Below are positions 1 through 8,665 of a stretch of 64,000 nt of DNA, in pieces; position 1 is the first letter of the stretch; every line of letters starts with the position of its first letter. The translations under genes were made by a program, and so were the position numbers. Where the stretch lies: the NCBI GenBank assembly GCA_035505975.1, contig DATJQJ010000055.1, positions 6,622-70,621 on the forward strand, in the 5' to 3' direction. Source of the DNA: CAIKOD01 sp035505975 (GTDB lineage: Archaea > Halobacteriota > Methanomicrobia > Methanomicrobiales > Methanospirillaceae). Below the pieces are notes generated by a model that made no database searches, was not told where the DNA came from, and saw only the letters and a program-made list of their open reading frames with translations.

Positions 1-33
1 CGCCGCTACGAAGACGATTGAGATCCCGGTCAT
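1..33 (-). CDS. possible first codons of a membrane protein running off the left edge
   Basis: On the minus strand an ATG at 33 opens a frame that stays open to the window edge and reads MTGISIVFVAA, hydrophobic like the start of a signal peptide or membrane segment. It would lie just downstream of the STAS gene on the same strand, so the two could be co-transcribed. Only eleven codons are visible, no Shine-Dalgarno is seen, and the frame is open for about 20 codons upstream of the ATG. This is a weak call. Confidence 0.2.
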   Translation of the reverse strand, partial: MTGISIVFVAA

Positions 34-145
34 CGTGATGAAGTACGCCTGATGTATAAACGGCGCATTACAAGGAATATCGTCATACCTCTTGTCAGGA
101 CGACCGGTATCCCATTATTGCCGGGAACCCTCACATCGTATCCTT

Positions 146-1459
146 TTAAGAAGCGCCCCTGGTCCCGATTGAGGAGATATAGCTGATCCCGAGCTTCGCC
201 TTTCTTACCCTCGTAGAATCCATCAGGTGGCGCATATCAATGAACTCCCCGTTTTGTGTTGTTGTCTTCACCTGGTGCGAGATCTCGGACCTGGTGTCGA
301 AGGGGACGTCCCTGAATATCACCCCGTGGTTATGCAGGTATTTGGATGCAGCGGCATTGTCTGACGGATGGACATAGGAAATTGCATGGATCATCTCTGC
401 ATTAAAGGCAGAGAGATCTGAGGAAAAGTCGATGCCGATCCCGAAACTGACAAGGGTATCGCCCCGGTACCGGGGTTCGGTATTCGTATCGTTCCATTCA
501 TCATAGTTTTCGGGATCCATGATGGATCCCTTGTTCGGGGGCCGCCTGTCAACTACCGGTGAGAATTTAATCTCCGAACTGATGACACCTTCGGCAATGC
601 CATATAATACGAGGCTGATGATACCCCTGAAATCTTCTCTTCTTCCTTTTGCAAATGAAAATATCGCGGAATAGAGTTCGGCGAGTGTTACCCCCCCGGC
701 ATGTCCTGTCTCGAATGTAATAATTTCATGGAACTGGCCAGCCAGGGCGATATTGAACCCGGTGAAAATCCTGACTCCGCCGGTATCTTTTACCGGGGTA
801 AAAAAATCAGGAGTACGGTGACCATCGGTCGGGACGTAAACCATGGACCCGTGAAGTGTGATCATTTCACCCAGTAGTGGCATCGCATCGTCGATATTTT
901 TCCCAAGGGCACCAAGACCAAGTGAATAATCCGCATCGGCAAAGCCGATGGTCCTGATATCGTCCTTTGTAATGGAAGACTCGAGCACCTTGGCAAGGTC
1001 GCCGGTAACGATCAGGGATGCAGGTGTCGAAGACCTGGACTCGACGGCATAGACAACATCATGAACAGTGAACGTCTTGGGATGCTCCACGGGGAGCAGG
1101 TCTTCTGCATCGGGCCGCGCACGACATGCAATTTCGGCTTCTTTAACCGAAGGATAGATATCGAAAACCTTCAGGAACCCTGCCATCTCGAGGACATTTC
1201 TTGGAAATTCCCCGACGTTTGTCAGCACGAGCGTCCCACCCCGTAGTTTTAACCGTTTTTTCAGGGCAAGGAACACCCGGATACCAGCGCTTGATAAATA
1301 CTCTACGCCGGCAAGGTTCAGGATGACCGACCGCGTATCGTCAGGGATGATCTCCCTGATACTTTCATCAAGCTGCTGCGACCCGAACCCGTCGAGTCTT
1401 CCGGTCATCGTCACGACCGGGACCTCTCCCTCTTTCGCAATCCTGATCTCGACACTCAT
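146..1459 (-). CDS. STAS-domain protein with a large unassigned C-terminal domain
   Basis: Residues about 1-110 look like an anti-sigma-factor-antagonist (STAS) domain. The stretch VILNLAGVEYLSSAGIRVFL holds the serine that a partner kinase phosphorylates and a phosphatase restores in bacterial SpoIIAA/RsbV proteins. The remaining 320 residues match no family I recognise; they are rich in G-D and G-I-G strands and may be a degenerate phosphatase-like or ligand-binding module (inference). The ATG at 1459 is preferred over the in-frame ATG at 1486 because an AGGGGA Shine-Dalgarno lies about 8 nt upstream of it. A SpoIIE-type phosphatase that could act on such a protein is encoded at 57605-59740. 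Archaea lack sigma factors, so the output of this switch must differ from the bacterial one. Confidence 0.75.
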   Translation of the reverse strand: MSVEIRIAKEGEVPVVTMTGRLDGFGSQQLDESIREIIPDDTRSVILNLAGVEYLSSAGIRVFLALKKRLKLRGGTLVLTNVGEFPRNVLEMAGFLKVFDIYPSVKEAEIACRARPDAEDLLPVEHPKTFTVHDVVYAVESRSSTPASLIVTGDLAKVLESSITKDDIRTIGFADADYSLGLGALGKNIDDAMPLLGEMITLHGSMVYVPTDGHRTPDFFTPVKDTGGVRIFTGFNIALAGQFHEIITFETGHAGGVTLAELYSAIFSFAKGRREDFRGIISLVLYGIAEGVISSEIKFSPVVDRRPPNKGSIMDPENYDEWNDTNTEPRYRGDTLVSFGIGIDFSSDLSAFNAEMIHAISYVHPSDNAAASKYLHNHGVIFRDVPFDTRSEISHQVKTTTQNGEFIDMRHLMDSTRVRKAKLGISYISSIGTRGAS

Positions 1460-1580
1460 CTTCTCGTCCCCTGAATAGTAGTGCATACCGATAATCCGGC
1501 CTGATCACCGTATTCGAAAGTTCAGGATACGGAAGGGCGCGGACATCGGCACCGTACCGGCCGGGAAAAATTATCGGTTA

Positions 1581-2261
1581 TCAGTTATTTATATCTTCTA
1601 CTATTTTTCCGTCGCGCAACCTGATTATCCTGTGGAAGTATTCCTTATGCCAGTCTTCGTGCGAAACCATGACGATTGTCTGGTGCATGTCCTCGTTAAT
1701 TTCCCGAAACAGGTCAAGGACCATCCTCGAGTTTTCCGTGTCCAGGTTCGCGCAGGGTTCGTCGGCAAAAAGGATATCCGGCTTATTCACCATCGCACGT
1801 GCAATAGCGACACGTTGTTGCTGGCCGCCCGATAATTCCCGTGGCAGGTGGTCACGGCGGTCGCATAAACCGATCTTCTGGAGAATAGCAAGGCTGTCAT
1901 TGAATGCCTGCTTCTCGGTGCGGTCCTTACGGAGCATTGAGGTCAGGGAAACATTCTCCATCACTGTGAGATCGGGGACCAGTGCGTAGTCCTGAAAGAC
2001 GTAACCAAGCTTATAGAGCCGGAACATCGTTTTCATGTGGTCGTCGAGGCTTGAGATATCGGTGCCGTCAATAACGATCCTGCCCGAGGTCGGGGTATCG
2101 AGCAGGCCGAGCATGTGGAGGAGGGTGGTCTTGCCGCTCCCGCTCGGCCCCATGATTCCGAGGAATTCTCCCTTTCCGATGTCGAGCGTAATGCCGTCGA
2201 GGGCCCGGACTTCAACGGTTCCCATGCGGTACAGTTTATGCAAATCTGTTATTTCGATCAT
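1581..2261 (-). CDS. ABC transporter ATP-binding protein, LolD/MacB type
   Basis: A 226-residue nucleotide-binding subunit of an ABC exporter. Walker A is GPSGSGKT at residues 38-45, followed by a Q-loop (GYVFQDYAL), the signature LSGGQQQRVAIARAM and Walker B ILFADEP. Length and sequence fit the LolD/MacB/FtsE class, which power extrusion or mechanotransmission rather than solute uptake. It starts 2 nt after the stop of the permease gene (2264-3478), and a CARDB-type surface protein lies upstream in the same operon. The substrate cannot be read from the sequence; a peptide, lipid or antimicrobial is typical of the class. A PadR regulator just upstream is a plausible controller. Confidence 0.93.
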   Translation of the reverse strand: MIEITDLHKLYRMGTVEVRALDGITLDIGKGEFLGIMGPSGSGKTTLLHMLGLLDTPTSGRIVIDGTDISSLDDHMKTMFRLYKLGYVFQDYALVPDLTVMENVSLTSMLRKDRTEKQAFNDSLAILQKIGLCDRRDHLPRELSGGQQQRVAIARAMVNKPDILFADEPCANLDTENSRMVLDLFREINEDMHQTIVMVSHEDWHKEYFHRIIRLRDGKIVEDINN

Positions 2262-2263
2262 AA

Positions 2264-3478
2264 TCAGGCCCTCATCGCGGTCTGGATATCTTCACGCGAG
2301 ACCTGGTAGGCGGGAACATACCCGGCTACAAGCGCTGAGAGGAAGAGTATCAGGGAGTTCGTTAAGAGGTCCATGGGCGTGAGGAAAAGGGTGGCCGACC
2401 ATTCCGGGGTAACGATCGGATGCACCTGCATGTATGCGGCGATGAGCAGGGAGATCGCGAGCCCGAGAATGATCCCAAGGATCGCGAGGATAATGACCTG
2501 GAAGCCATAGTTGTGCATGATCACTTCCTTGTCCACGCCGATGGCCTTGAGGATCCCGATCTGTCTCCTGCTGTTGATGGTTTTTATGGTTATCACAATG
2601 AACAGGACGACCGTGGTAATGATGATACTGACAATCAAGGATACCATGTTGATGATGGCGAAACTCTGGAGTGCCCGTCCCAGGCTCTTGGAGAGGAGGT
2701 CAGCCGTTGTCTGAACCTTGTCGGTGACCCCGTACTGGATCAGTTCATTCTTAATGAACGTCTCCGAATATCCGGGTTTGACTTTGACCGTGATATAGTC
2801 TGCATTATCGAGGGACTTCGGGTCGACGAGTGCCATATCGGTCGATGTCGTATAGACGGCGCTGTCGGCCTGGCTCCACCCGGTATAATAGATCCCTTTC
2901 ACCCGGTAATCATTGATATAGCCATTACCATAATCGATCGTAATCGAATCGCCGACACGGACCCCGCCGAGCGAAGGCTGGAATTCGTCTTCCTGCTTGA
3001 TCGAAGGATCTCCGGCGACCGGCTTTCCTATGATCACCTCCCCGGTATCGTCTTCTCCCAGGTAACTTCCCGCGACCATCTTGGTGTAAAGCGGGGAGAC
3101 ATATTTTTCGTCATTCGGGGATATCGCCCTGACAGAGACCCCGAGGATACGCTGACGGTACTTGAGCGTCGCACTTCTGGTGAAATGGGGCGTGGCACGC
3201 TCGACACCCGGCATACTGTTGATGAGGTCGAGGGTCGCGCTGAGGTCGGAGACATACTGTTCTCCCGATTTCGGACTGACGAGCACATTCCCGACCTCAT
3301 AATCGACGACCTGCTTCGTGATGCTCTGGCCGATACCGTTGAATAGGCCGGGCAGGAAGATCATGTTCGTGAAACACATCCCGACGATGAGGATTGTCAG
3401 GATTGCACTCGACCTGCTGCCCCGCTCGAGCGACCTGCGGGCCAGCAGGAACGCGACCTTCAGTTCTGTTTTTCCCAT
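2264..3478 (-). CDS. ABC transporter permease, MacB/FtsX family
   Basis: A 404-residue permease with the MacB/LolE plan. One membrane segment lies near residues 22-45, followed by a large extracytoplasmic domain of about 230 residues (MacB periplasmic-core-like). Three membrane segments follow at about 275-300, 330-352 and 365-392, with the cytoplasmic coupling stretch RRQIGILKAIGVDKEVI between the first two, as in FtsX-domain proteins. It pairs with the ATPase ending the operon. Its start overlaps the end of the upstream surface-protein gene by 19 nt, which suggests translational coupling. Confidence 0.9.
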   Translation of the reverse strand: MGKTELKVAFLLARRSLERGSRSSAILTILIVGMCFTNMIFLPGLFNGIGQSITKQVVDYEVGNVLVSPKSGEQYVSDLSATLDLINSMPGVERATPHFTRSATLKYRQRILGVSVRAISPNDEKYVSPLYTKMVAGSYLGEDDTGEVIIGKPVAGDPSIKQEDEFQPSLGGVRVGDSITIDYGNGYINDYRVKGIYYTGWSQADSAVYTTSTDMALVDPKSLDNADYITVKVKPGYSETFIKNELIQYGVTDKVQTTADLLSKSLGRALQSFAIINMVSLIVSIIITTVVLFIVITIKTINSRRQIGILKAIGVDKEVIMHNYGFQVIILAILGIILGLAISLLIAAYMQVHPIVTPEWSATLFLTPMDLLTNSLILFLSALVAGYVPAYQVSREDIQTAMRA

Positions 3479-4728
3479 GGGAATTTTCCATTACCCTTGA
3501 TTTTAGGCAGGTACCAGTAACGATAACCCAGGAAACCCAGAATTCCGATGATAATCAGGACGATAATGATGGTACCGGTCATGTCCGATGCCGGAACCCG
3601 GAGGTTCATCTGCCTTGTCAGGGTGTGCACCCCCATATCGTCGGTATAGGTGATAGTGAGGTTGTACGGCAGGTTGCCTGATTTTGCTCCTTCCAGAAGA
3701 AATATCGCAGGGGCGTCGTTACCTGGCTTTATCTTTCCGATAAACGCCTCTTTTGTCCCTTCAACGGGCAGGTCTACCTTTGCCGAAACCTGTTTCGCTT
3801 CTCCGGTCCCGGTATTTTCTATCCTGATCGTGAGATCGAATGGAGTTTTTTCGGTGAGCCTCGGGGGATTCGTATCGACGGAAACAAACCCGAGCTCTGC
3901 CAGTCCTTTCACCATCACATCGATCGAGGACTGAACCGTATACGATGATCCGTCCACCCAGTTGTACTGGATCGTTACGGGGACCCTGATGAGGCCCGGT
4001 TCCAGGTTCTTGTCCGAGAGAAGGATGACGCTCAGGTTTTTTGCTTCGCCCGGGCCCACCGCCCCGATGTGATAGAGATCGGTAGTCTTCGGGGCGATCA
4101 TTGTACTGACGTTATCGATTTTTACCGTCACATCATCGGCCCCTGTTTCACCCCCGTTTTTTATGGTGACGAGGACCGGGATCTCGTCTCCAGGGTGGAC
4201 TGTGTCGGGAACCGAGCTCTCGGTAATCAGCACTGCCTGTTTCTGGATGCCGATTGGCGTGTTCACGTTAACGGGTATCGGGAACCGGGTACTTTTACCC
4301 CCGGTCGTGTCGATCCATACTTCAGGATAATACAGCCCACTGTCGACCGGTGCTTTGACGGTGAACGTGATCTGGATCGACTGACCGGGCCCGATTGCTC
4401 CCACATGGTCAAAATCCTGGCTGACTACGGTAAGGCCCTTTCCCTCGAGCCTGACATTTTCAATGTTGACATTGATATCTGTCGTGGTGGTCGTTGTGAA
4501 ATCGCTTGCCACGACCCCTGAATTCTCTTTCTGCTGGGCAGTTGTTGCCGTGTTTTTCAATACGACGCTTATCGTTCCGAGACTGTCCGGCATCATCACC
4601 GATGGACTGACATGGTATTCACTGACCTGGACCGTTGGCTCTCCGACAGCGGATACGGCAGGTGCGAAGACTGCGAATAGTAACACGATTGTTGCAATAA
4701 GAAATGCATTAAACAGACTTGATTTCAT
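3460..4728 (-). CDS. secreted CARDB/COG1361-like surface protein with C-terminal anchor
   Basis: 422 residues: an N-terminal signal peptide (hydrophobic run to VSAVG at about residue 28), then three repeating beta-sandwich units. Each unit has the CARDB/COG1361 pattern of DxVxVxIxNVG-like strands and GPGxxxxI turns (GAIGPGQ, GAVGPGE). A membrane helix at about 392-412 is followed by a basic tail. Such proteins are common archaeal cell-surface modules and are often encoded next to MacB-type exporters, where they may act as an extracellular adaptor or substrate-binding subunit (inference). First gene of a three-gene operon with the permease and ATPase. A 15-bp direct repeat upstream (4801-4833) is a candidate operator. 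Confidence 0.8.
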   Translation of the reverse strand: MKSSLFNAFLIATIVLLFAVFAPAVSAVGEPTVQVSEYHVSPSVMMPDSLGTISVVLKNTATTAQQKENSGVVASDFTTTTTTDINVNIENVRLEGKGLTVVSQDFDHVGAIGPGQSIQITFTVKAPVDSGLYYPEVWIDTTGGKSTRFPIPVNVNTPIGIQKQAVLITESSVPDTVHPGDEIPVLVTIKNGGETGADDVTVKIDNVSTMIAPKTTDLYHIGAVGPGEAKNLSVILLSDKNLEPGLIRVPVTIQYNWVDGSSYTVQSSIDVMVKGLAELGFVSVDTNPPRLTEKTPFDLTIRIENTGTGEAKQVSAKVDLPVEGTKEAFIGKIKPGNDAPAIFLLEGAKSGNLPYNLTITYTDDMGVHTLTRQMNLRVPASDMTGTIIIVLIIIGILGFLGYRYWYLPKIKGNGKFPWEKQN

Positions 4729-4800
4729 TTGTTATCTCCCTGTTCTTAAGGTTCGATGATCTGGTGCCGGTAATCGGAATCCCTGTCGGGATATTGTGTA

Positions 4801-4833
4801 AATTGTTTCGATTTTCATAATTGTTTCGATTTT
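4801..4833 (-). promoter_or_regulatory. 15-bp tandem direct repeat, candidate operator of the ABC operon
   Basis: AATTGTTTCGATTTT occurs at 4801-4815 and again, identically, at 4819-4833, an 18-bp period. It lies about 75-105 bp upstream of the surface-protein start. The core TGTTTCGAT recurs at 5543-5551, upstream of the PadR gene. Two identical sites almost two helical turns apart, shared with a neighbouring regulator promoter, suggest a common DNA-binding factor. Which one is inference. Confidence 0.5.
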
Positions 4834-4891
4834 TGGGATATCCGGATTTTTCTTTTCGTGCGTACGATACCTGTTGCCACAATCGACCGTT

Positions 4892-5470
4892 TCAATGGAC
4901 CGGGTTTGCGAATTCCGATATGGGGCGCTCCTTAATCAGTTGATCAAGTGCCTGGAGGATTGAATCGGCCCATTTCAGCTGGTTCTCATAGGCAGAGATC
5001 CCGCACGAGCTGACCATCCGGAAATACGGTTTTGGTCCATAGGATTCGGGGAGACTGCCAATATATTCTTCCACATTCTGGATGGCCCTGAAATTCTCTT
5101 CAACGTGGTTTCTGAATGCCAGGACTTTCTCCCTGAGAACATGAGGGGAAATTTTGTCGCCGAAAAATAATTTCAGGAGGATCTCGCACTCCTTCTGCTC
5201 GGGAGCATACAGCCACGTTTTGAGGTCTTTCAGTCCCTGGTCTGATATCGTGTAGATTTTCTTTTCAGGCCCTCCATCTTCATGATCTACTCTCATGGTC
5301 ACGAGTCCCTCTTCTTCCAGAGTCCGAAGCGTTGGATAAATCTGGCCATATCCAATCTCCCAGAAATACCGGAACGACATATCCACCCATTTTTTGATAT
5401 CGTACCCTGACATCGGTTCCAGCCCGAGAAGGCCGAGGATGATGAACCTCGGATACTTGATTTTTGCCAT
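4892..5470 (-). CDS. PadR-family transcriptional regulator
   Basis: 192 residues. The N-terminal winged helix has the PadR hallmarks FIILGLLGLEPMSGYDIKKW and the wing motif IYPTLRTLEEEGLVTM. The C-terminal helical dimerisation domain (about 100-180) includes residues similar to Vir_act_alpha_C regions. PadR proteins usually repress a nearby exporter gene and release DNA on binding a small ligand. Here the gene sits 163 bp upstream of the MacB-like operon on the same strand, so that operon is the likely target. Repeats overlapping its own promoter suggest autoregulation. Confidence 0.92.
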   Translation of the reverse strand: MAKIKYPRFIILGLLGLEPMSGYDIKKWVDMSFRYFWEIGYGQIYPTLRTLEEEGLVTMRVDHEDGGPEKKIYTISDQGLKDLKTWLYAPEQKECEILLKLFFGDKISPHVLREKVLAFRNHVEENFRAIQNVEEYIGSLPESYGPKPYFRMVSSCGISAYENQLKWADSILQALDQLIKERPISEFANPVH

Positions 5471-5492
5471 AATGTGACCACGATTCCCTGAT

Positions 5493-5531
5493 GATATGTA
5501 TCAAAATTATATGTATCATTATGATATAAAT
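5493..5531 (-). promoter_or_regulatory. PadR gene promoter with repeated operator-like motif
   Basis: Read on the minus strand, a TATA-like ATTTATATC (plus 5523-5531) is followed by two copies of GATACATAT about 15 bp apart (plus 5493-5503 and 5509-5518) just before the PadR ATG at 5470. Repeats placed between TATA box and start codon are the expected position for archaeal repression. PadR operators elsewhere are often AT-rich and contain ATGT/ACAT half-sites, which fits autoregulation (inference). Confidence 0.5.
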
Positions 5532-5636
5532 AATTGGTTGGCTGTTTCGATGATTAATAAGCTTAAAAAAATGAAATATAACGTCATTTTAAACAATTCC
5601 TGATTAAACCGGTTGAATTTTTAAGTCTTACCGATA

Positions 5637-5840
5637 TCATTCGTCCAAAGAATCGAGGAGGAATATTTCGTCGATCGCAACATTGAAATACCTCGCAATT
5701 TTGTAAGCAAGCAGAAGCGAAGGGTCATACTTGCCTTTCTCGATCGCAAGTACAGTCTGGCGGGTCACACCCAGGTCCTGGGCAAGGGTTTCCTGGGTCA
5801 CCTCATGCATCGCCCTGTACATCCTGATTCGGTTCTTCAT
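5637..5840 (-). CDS. small XRE-family (Cro/CI-type) transcriptional regulator
   Basis: 67 residues that are almost entirely one helix-turn-helix: MKNRIRMYRAMHEVTQETLA, the recognition region GVTRQTVLAIEKGKYDPSL and the tail FNVAIDEIFLLD. This is the YozG-like class seen in bacteria and archaea, often beside small membrane proteins. The ATG at 5840 matches the usual family start; the GTG at 5852 would add four residues. A TATA box about 30 bp upstream implies a very short or absent leader. The target is unknown; the next gene on the strand is the PadR gene, 166 bp downstream. Confidence 0.88.
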   Translation of the reverse strand: MKNRIRMYRAMHEVTQETLAQDLGVTRQTVLAIEKGKYDPSLLLAYKIARYFNVAIDEIFLLDSLDE

Positions 5841-5868
5841 CTCCGGGCACACCCCGTATTGTTATTGT

Positions 5869-5876
5869 TATAAAAG
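5869..5876 (-). promoter_or_regulatory. TATA box of the XRE gene
   Basis: TTTTATAA on the minus strand, centred about 32 bp before the ATG at 5840. This spacing predicts initiation a few bases from the start codon, typical of near-leaderless archaeal mRNAs. Confidence 0.5.
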
Positions 5877-6018
5877 GACGGGATCACGTAGACAAGTATT
5901 ATGCCGCAGAGAGAAAAGAGTTATGCGAAAACCGCGGGCGCGGCATTTTTACCGATACCTGATCCCTTCACCCGGGATCCCGCCTGCGCCCGAAAATTGG
6001 GTAAGAATGTTTTTTTAT

Positions 6019-6810
6019 TTATGCCCGTTTATGAAATTCGATCAGGACGAAACCTGCGGCTAAACCAATAACCAGAAGTTCCGGGGGGAGGGGTGTCCGG
6101 GTTGGTGCAGGCAGGCTGGCTGCGGTAACAGGTCCATTAGAGACCGAAGGGACCGTTGAAGGGATTGTTGTCGGGCCGGCGAGGGGTGCCTGCGTAGTCG
6201 ATGATGCATTGCCTGTTACAAGGGTGGCCTGCAAAACGGGAGTTCCGCTCCCGGAAGAGACCGATAAAACACCCGGTGCCTTGAGAGTCACCCCAGTCTT
6301 TGCAAATAAATCGTCCACACCGTTCTGGTTCAGGGCATTGGACAAAGCAACAGCGGCAGCATTATCCTGGAGACTTCCGTTTCCAGTGAAATTAAAGATG
6401 ATCGCTCCGGTATTTTCGTTGATGACCTCTCCTGAGTAGCCAGAGACATTAATGTTGAATTTAGTATCAGACCCCGGATGCTGGACGAAAAGGTAATAGT
6501 ATGCTGGCGGGTAGCCGGTCGTATTGATGATTTTCTGGAAATTGCCCTTTGAGTCGACTGGTACGTCGGTAATATTCACATAATTCCCGGCAAAGATCCA
6601 GAGACGGACACCGGGGGTCAGGTTGCCACCTTTAGCCATTCCTGAAATAGTGACGATATCTCCAACTGCCGGTGATGCCGGCGTCACGTTGATAGTAATA
6701 GAAGGACTGTTCGCGTCGGTTGTTCCCGAGACAGCTGATACGGGGACCGATATCATCAGGATCAATAAAAGCAGGCTGGTAATACCAACCAGGAAGGTAA
6801 CTGATCTCAT
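6019..6810 (-). CDS. secreted cell-surface protein, DUF3821-like, with C-terminal membrane anchor
   Basis: 263 residues. A signal peptide ends near VSAVSG (about residue 28). An Ig-like beta domain (about 35-125) opens with ITINVTPASPAVGDIVTISG, the form common in Methanomicrobiales surface proteins. A low-complexity Thr/Pro/Ser linker (about 200-238) precedes a short C-terminal hydrophobic helix ELLVIGLAAGFVLIEF and a basic end. Many NxS/T sequons suggest N-glycosylation. Role unknown; S-layer-associated or sensory functions are possible. It is encoded just downstream of the PKD-cyclase gene (44 bp apart, same strand), so the two may be one transcript. Confidence 0.7.
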   Translation of the reverse strand: MRSVTFLVGITSLLLLILMISVPVSAVSGTTDANSPSITINVTPASPAVGDIVTISGMAKGGNLTPGVRLWIFAGNYVNITDVPVDSKGNFQKIINTTGYPPAYYYLFVQHPGSDTKFNINVSGYSGEVINENTGAIIFNFTGNGSLQDNAAAVALSNALNQNGVDDLFAKTGVTLKAPGVLSVSSGSGTPVLQATLVTGNASSTTQAPLAGPTTIPSTVPSVSNGPVTAASLPAPTRTPLPPELLVIGLAAGFVLIEFHKRA

Positions 6811-6853
6811 GGAAAGGGATTGGCGGGTGATGCAATAGGTGTATTGATCCGGA

Positions 6854-8611
6854 TTACAGGCTCCTGATGATCTCTCCCTGTTTCATGATGCTGATCCGCC
6901 CCCCGCTCTGTGAGACCACGACCCCGATAGAATCAGTTGCAAGGGTCATCCCTGCTACCGATGCATGACGGGCACCCATCCCTTTGGGGATCCTCACATC
7001 GCTCGTGTCAACGGTGATATTTCTCCCGGCGGCTTCGACCAGTCCTTCTCCGGTGATGACAAAAGCACCGTCGAGCTGGGCAAATTCTTTAATATTTTCC
7101 CGCATGCTTTCATCGGTAATCCATCGTTCGGCTTCGTGATGCCCGTAAAAGGGGTTTAAGACAAATTGTTTCGAGTTGTCCATCACGTGTTTGGTATCGC
7201 CGATAATGAACGATGTTCCGACCGGTTTTCCTTCTCTCCCTTCGTGGGCAATTTCAAGGGCAAGACTGAGTACTGCACGGAGGACTTCGGGAAGGACATC
7301 AGTACCCGAACATATCGTCAGATAATCTTCCCGGGACAGGGGGACTTCAGTAGTTTTCTCGTTATTCTTAATTATTTCATCCCTTGTTCCTACATTTCTT
7401 TCCGTGTTGGCAGCTATGGTATCCCATAGCGCTGCTTTTTCAAGGTACGATGCTCTCTTTTCGGGCACATCTTCAGCGAGATTCCTGAGGAGGTTCGCAC
7501 AAGCAATTGCATTCTCGTGTGCCGCAGGATAATCCCTCCTCTCTTTGGCACGATAATATCCTTCTGCAAGTTTTGCAACGGATTTTGGGAGGTCGGGTGC
7601 AAAATTTTCATTTTTCCTGTGAATATATCTCTGTACAAGTCCGCCTATTACAATCACTACAAGGGCCACAACGATAGCGATTAGGATTATCACCTGGTTC
7701 AGAGGAGGGGACTGTCCCCCCGGAGGAGTCGGTATGGATCCCTGGGCAGTCGTTTCGAATGCAACGGTCCTGGTCGTTTTAACTCCATCCGACCTGACTG
7801 CTGTAATATTTGCAGTGTATAACCCTCCCCTGGCGTAGGTATGGGTAGCCGGAAAGGATGTGTTGGTATCGGTGGTCCCGTCTCCCCACTCTATTTGGAG
7901 AGAGGGTATCGTGGTATTCTGGAGGCCCGGATCCGAGTAGCCGTTGAGGGTGACGTTAAGGCGATCGATAACCGGAGAAAACAGGGTGACTGAAGGGGTT
8001 GCCACCGGTGCAGGCTGCGGGGGTTCCAGGTTACCGGAAAACGTGGGAACAGCGCCGGTCGGGAGAATTACCGGACTTCGTGTTACATTTACCTCCAGGT
8101 CCCGCGAAACGTCCTGACCGTCGCTCTGGGACGCTGTTATATTAATAAAGTAATGCCCTGGTACTTCGTATGCATGGGCATTGGGAAAATTGTGCGGTTC
8201 TGGTGGATTGCCATCTCCCCAGTCCCAGGTGAGTGATGAGATTGTCGTCGCAGAGGATCCGGACGCGACTATTCCATTGAGCGTCACCGTCAGTCCGTGT
8301 ATATCAGGGGTATTGACAAGGAGGACCGGCGGCGTGTTACTGATCCCCGTCAGGTTCGAGGAGTTGTTCTGAAGGGCAATCACGGGAGGAAGCGTCGTAA
8401 TTACTGTTATTGGGGAAGTGGTATTGATCAGTTCCGATAGCGTGGCATTTCCTGTTCCGGGCGAGGTATTTATACTACTATTCATTATCGTCATATTACT
8501 CTGATTTCCCGGACCCTGGGAACCGGCCACTGCTGTAAAGATCAATAATAAAACAACTATGATGCAACTTGCAATCGTTCCTGTCCTGCCCTCTATGCAT
8601 TTCGGGTCCAT
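6854..8611 (-). CDS. membrane diadenylate cyclase (DisA_N/DacZ-like) with two extracellular PKD domains
   Basis: 585 residues. Seen: an N-terminal hydrophobic signal/anchor (about 13-30); a Ser/Thr/Asn-rich stretch; PKD domain 1 (about 100-176, core WDWGDG at 129-134); PKD domain 2 (about 208-286, IEWGDG at 240-245); a membrane helix (about 306-328); a helical cytoplasmic linker (about 340-410); and a C-terminal domain (about 425-585). The last holds the diadenylate-cyclase motifs: GTSFIIGD at 465-472, LDGAF with DGA at 514-516, and GARHASVAG with RH at 548-549. DisA_N/DacZ enzymes condense two ATP to c-di-AMP, which controls osmotic balance and potassium transport. PKD domains bind extracellular polymers or partner proteins. 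Inference: a receptor cyclase that reports the state of the cell surface. Catalytic activity is not proven; the usual RHRxA is RHASV here. Confidence 0.85.
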   Translation of the reverse strand: MDPKCIEGRTGTIASCIIVVLLLIFTAVAGSQGPGNQSNMTIMNSSINTSPGTGNATLSELINTTSPITVITTLPPVIALQNNSSNLTGISNTPPVLLVNTPDIHGLTVTLNGIVASGSSATTISSLTWDWGDGNPPEPHNFPNAHAYEVPGHYFINITASQSDGQDVSRDLEVNVTRSPVILPTGAVPTFSGNLEPPQPAPVATPSVTLFSPVIDRLNVTLNGYSDPGLQNTTIPSLQIEWGDGTTDTNTSFPATHTYARGGLYTANITAVRSDGVKTTRTVAFETTAQGSIPTPPGGQSPPLNQVIILIAIVVALVVIVIGGLVQRYIHRKNENFAPDLPKSVAKLAEGYYRAKERRDYPAAHENAIACANLLRNLAEDVPEKRASYLEKAALWDTIAANTERNVGTRDEIIKNNEKTTEVPLSREDYLTICSGTDVLPEVLRAVLSLALEIAHEGREGKPVGTSFIIGDTKHVMDNSKQFVLNPFYGHHEAERWITDESMRENIKEFAQLDGAFVITGEGLVEAAGRNITVDTSDVRIPKGMGARHASVAGMTLATDSIGVVVSQSGGRISIMKQGEIIRSL

Positions 8612-8665
8612 GGAAAAAGTTGTCCTTCTCTAAAATTTCGTCCTGATTCTTATTAAAGCGTAAAG

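Noticed and set aside
2420..3346. Long plus-strand open frame of 308 codons
   Set aside because: It is the antisense of the well-supported ABC permease gene; its sequence is Asp/Arg-rich with no family similarity.
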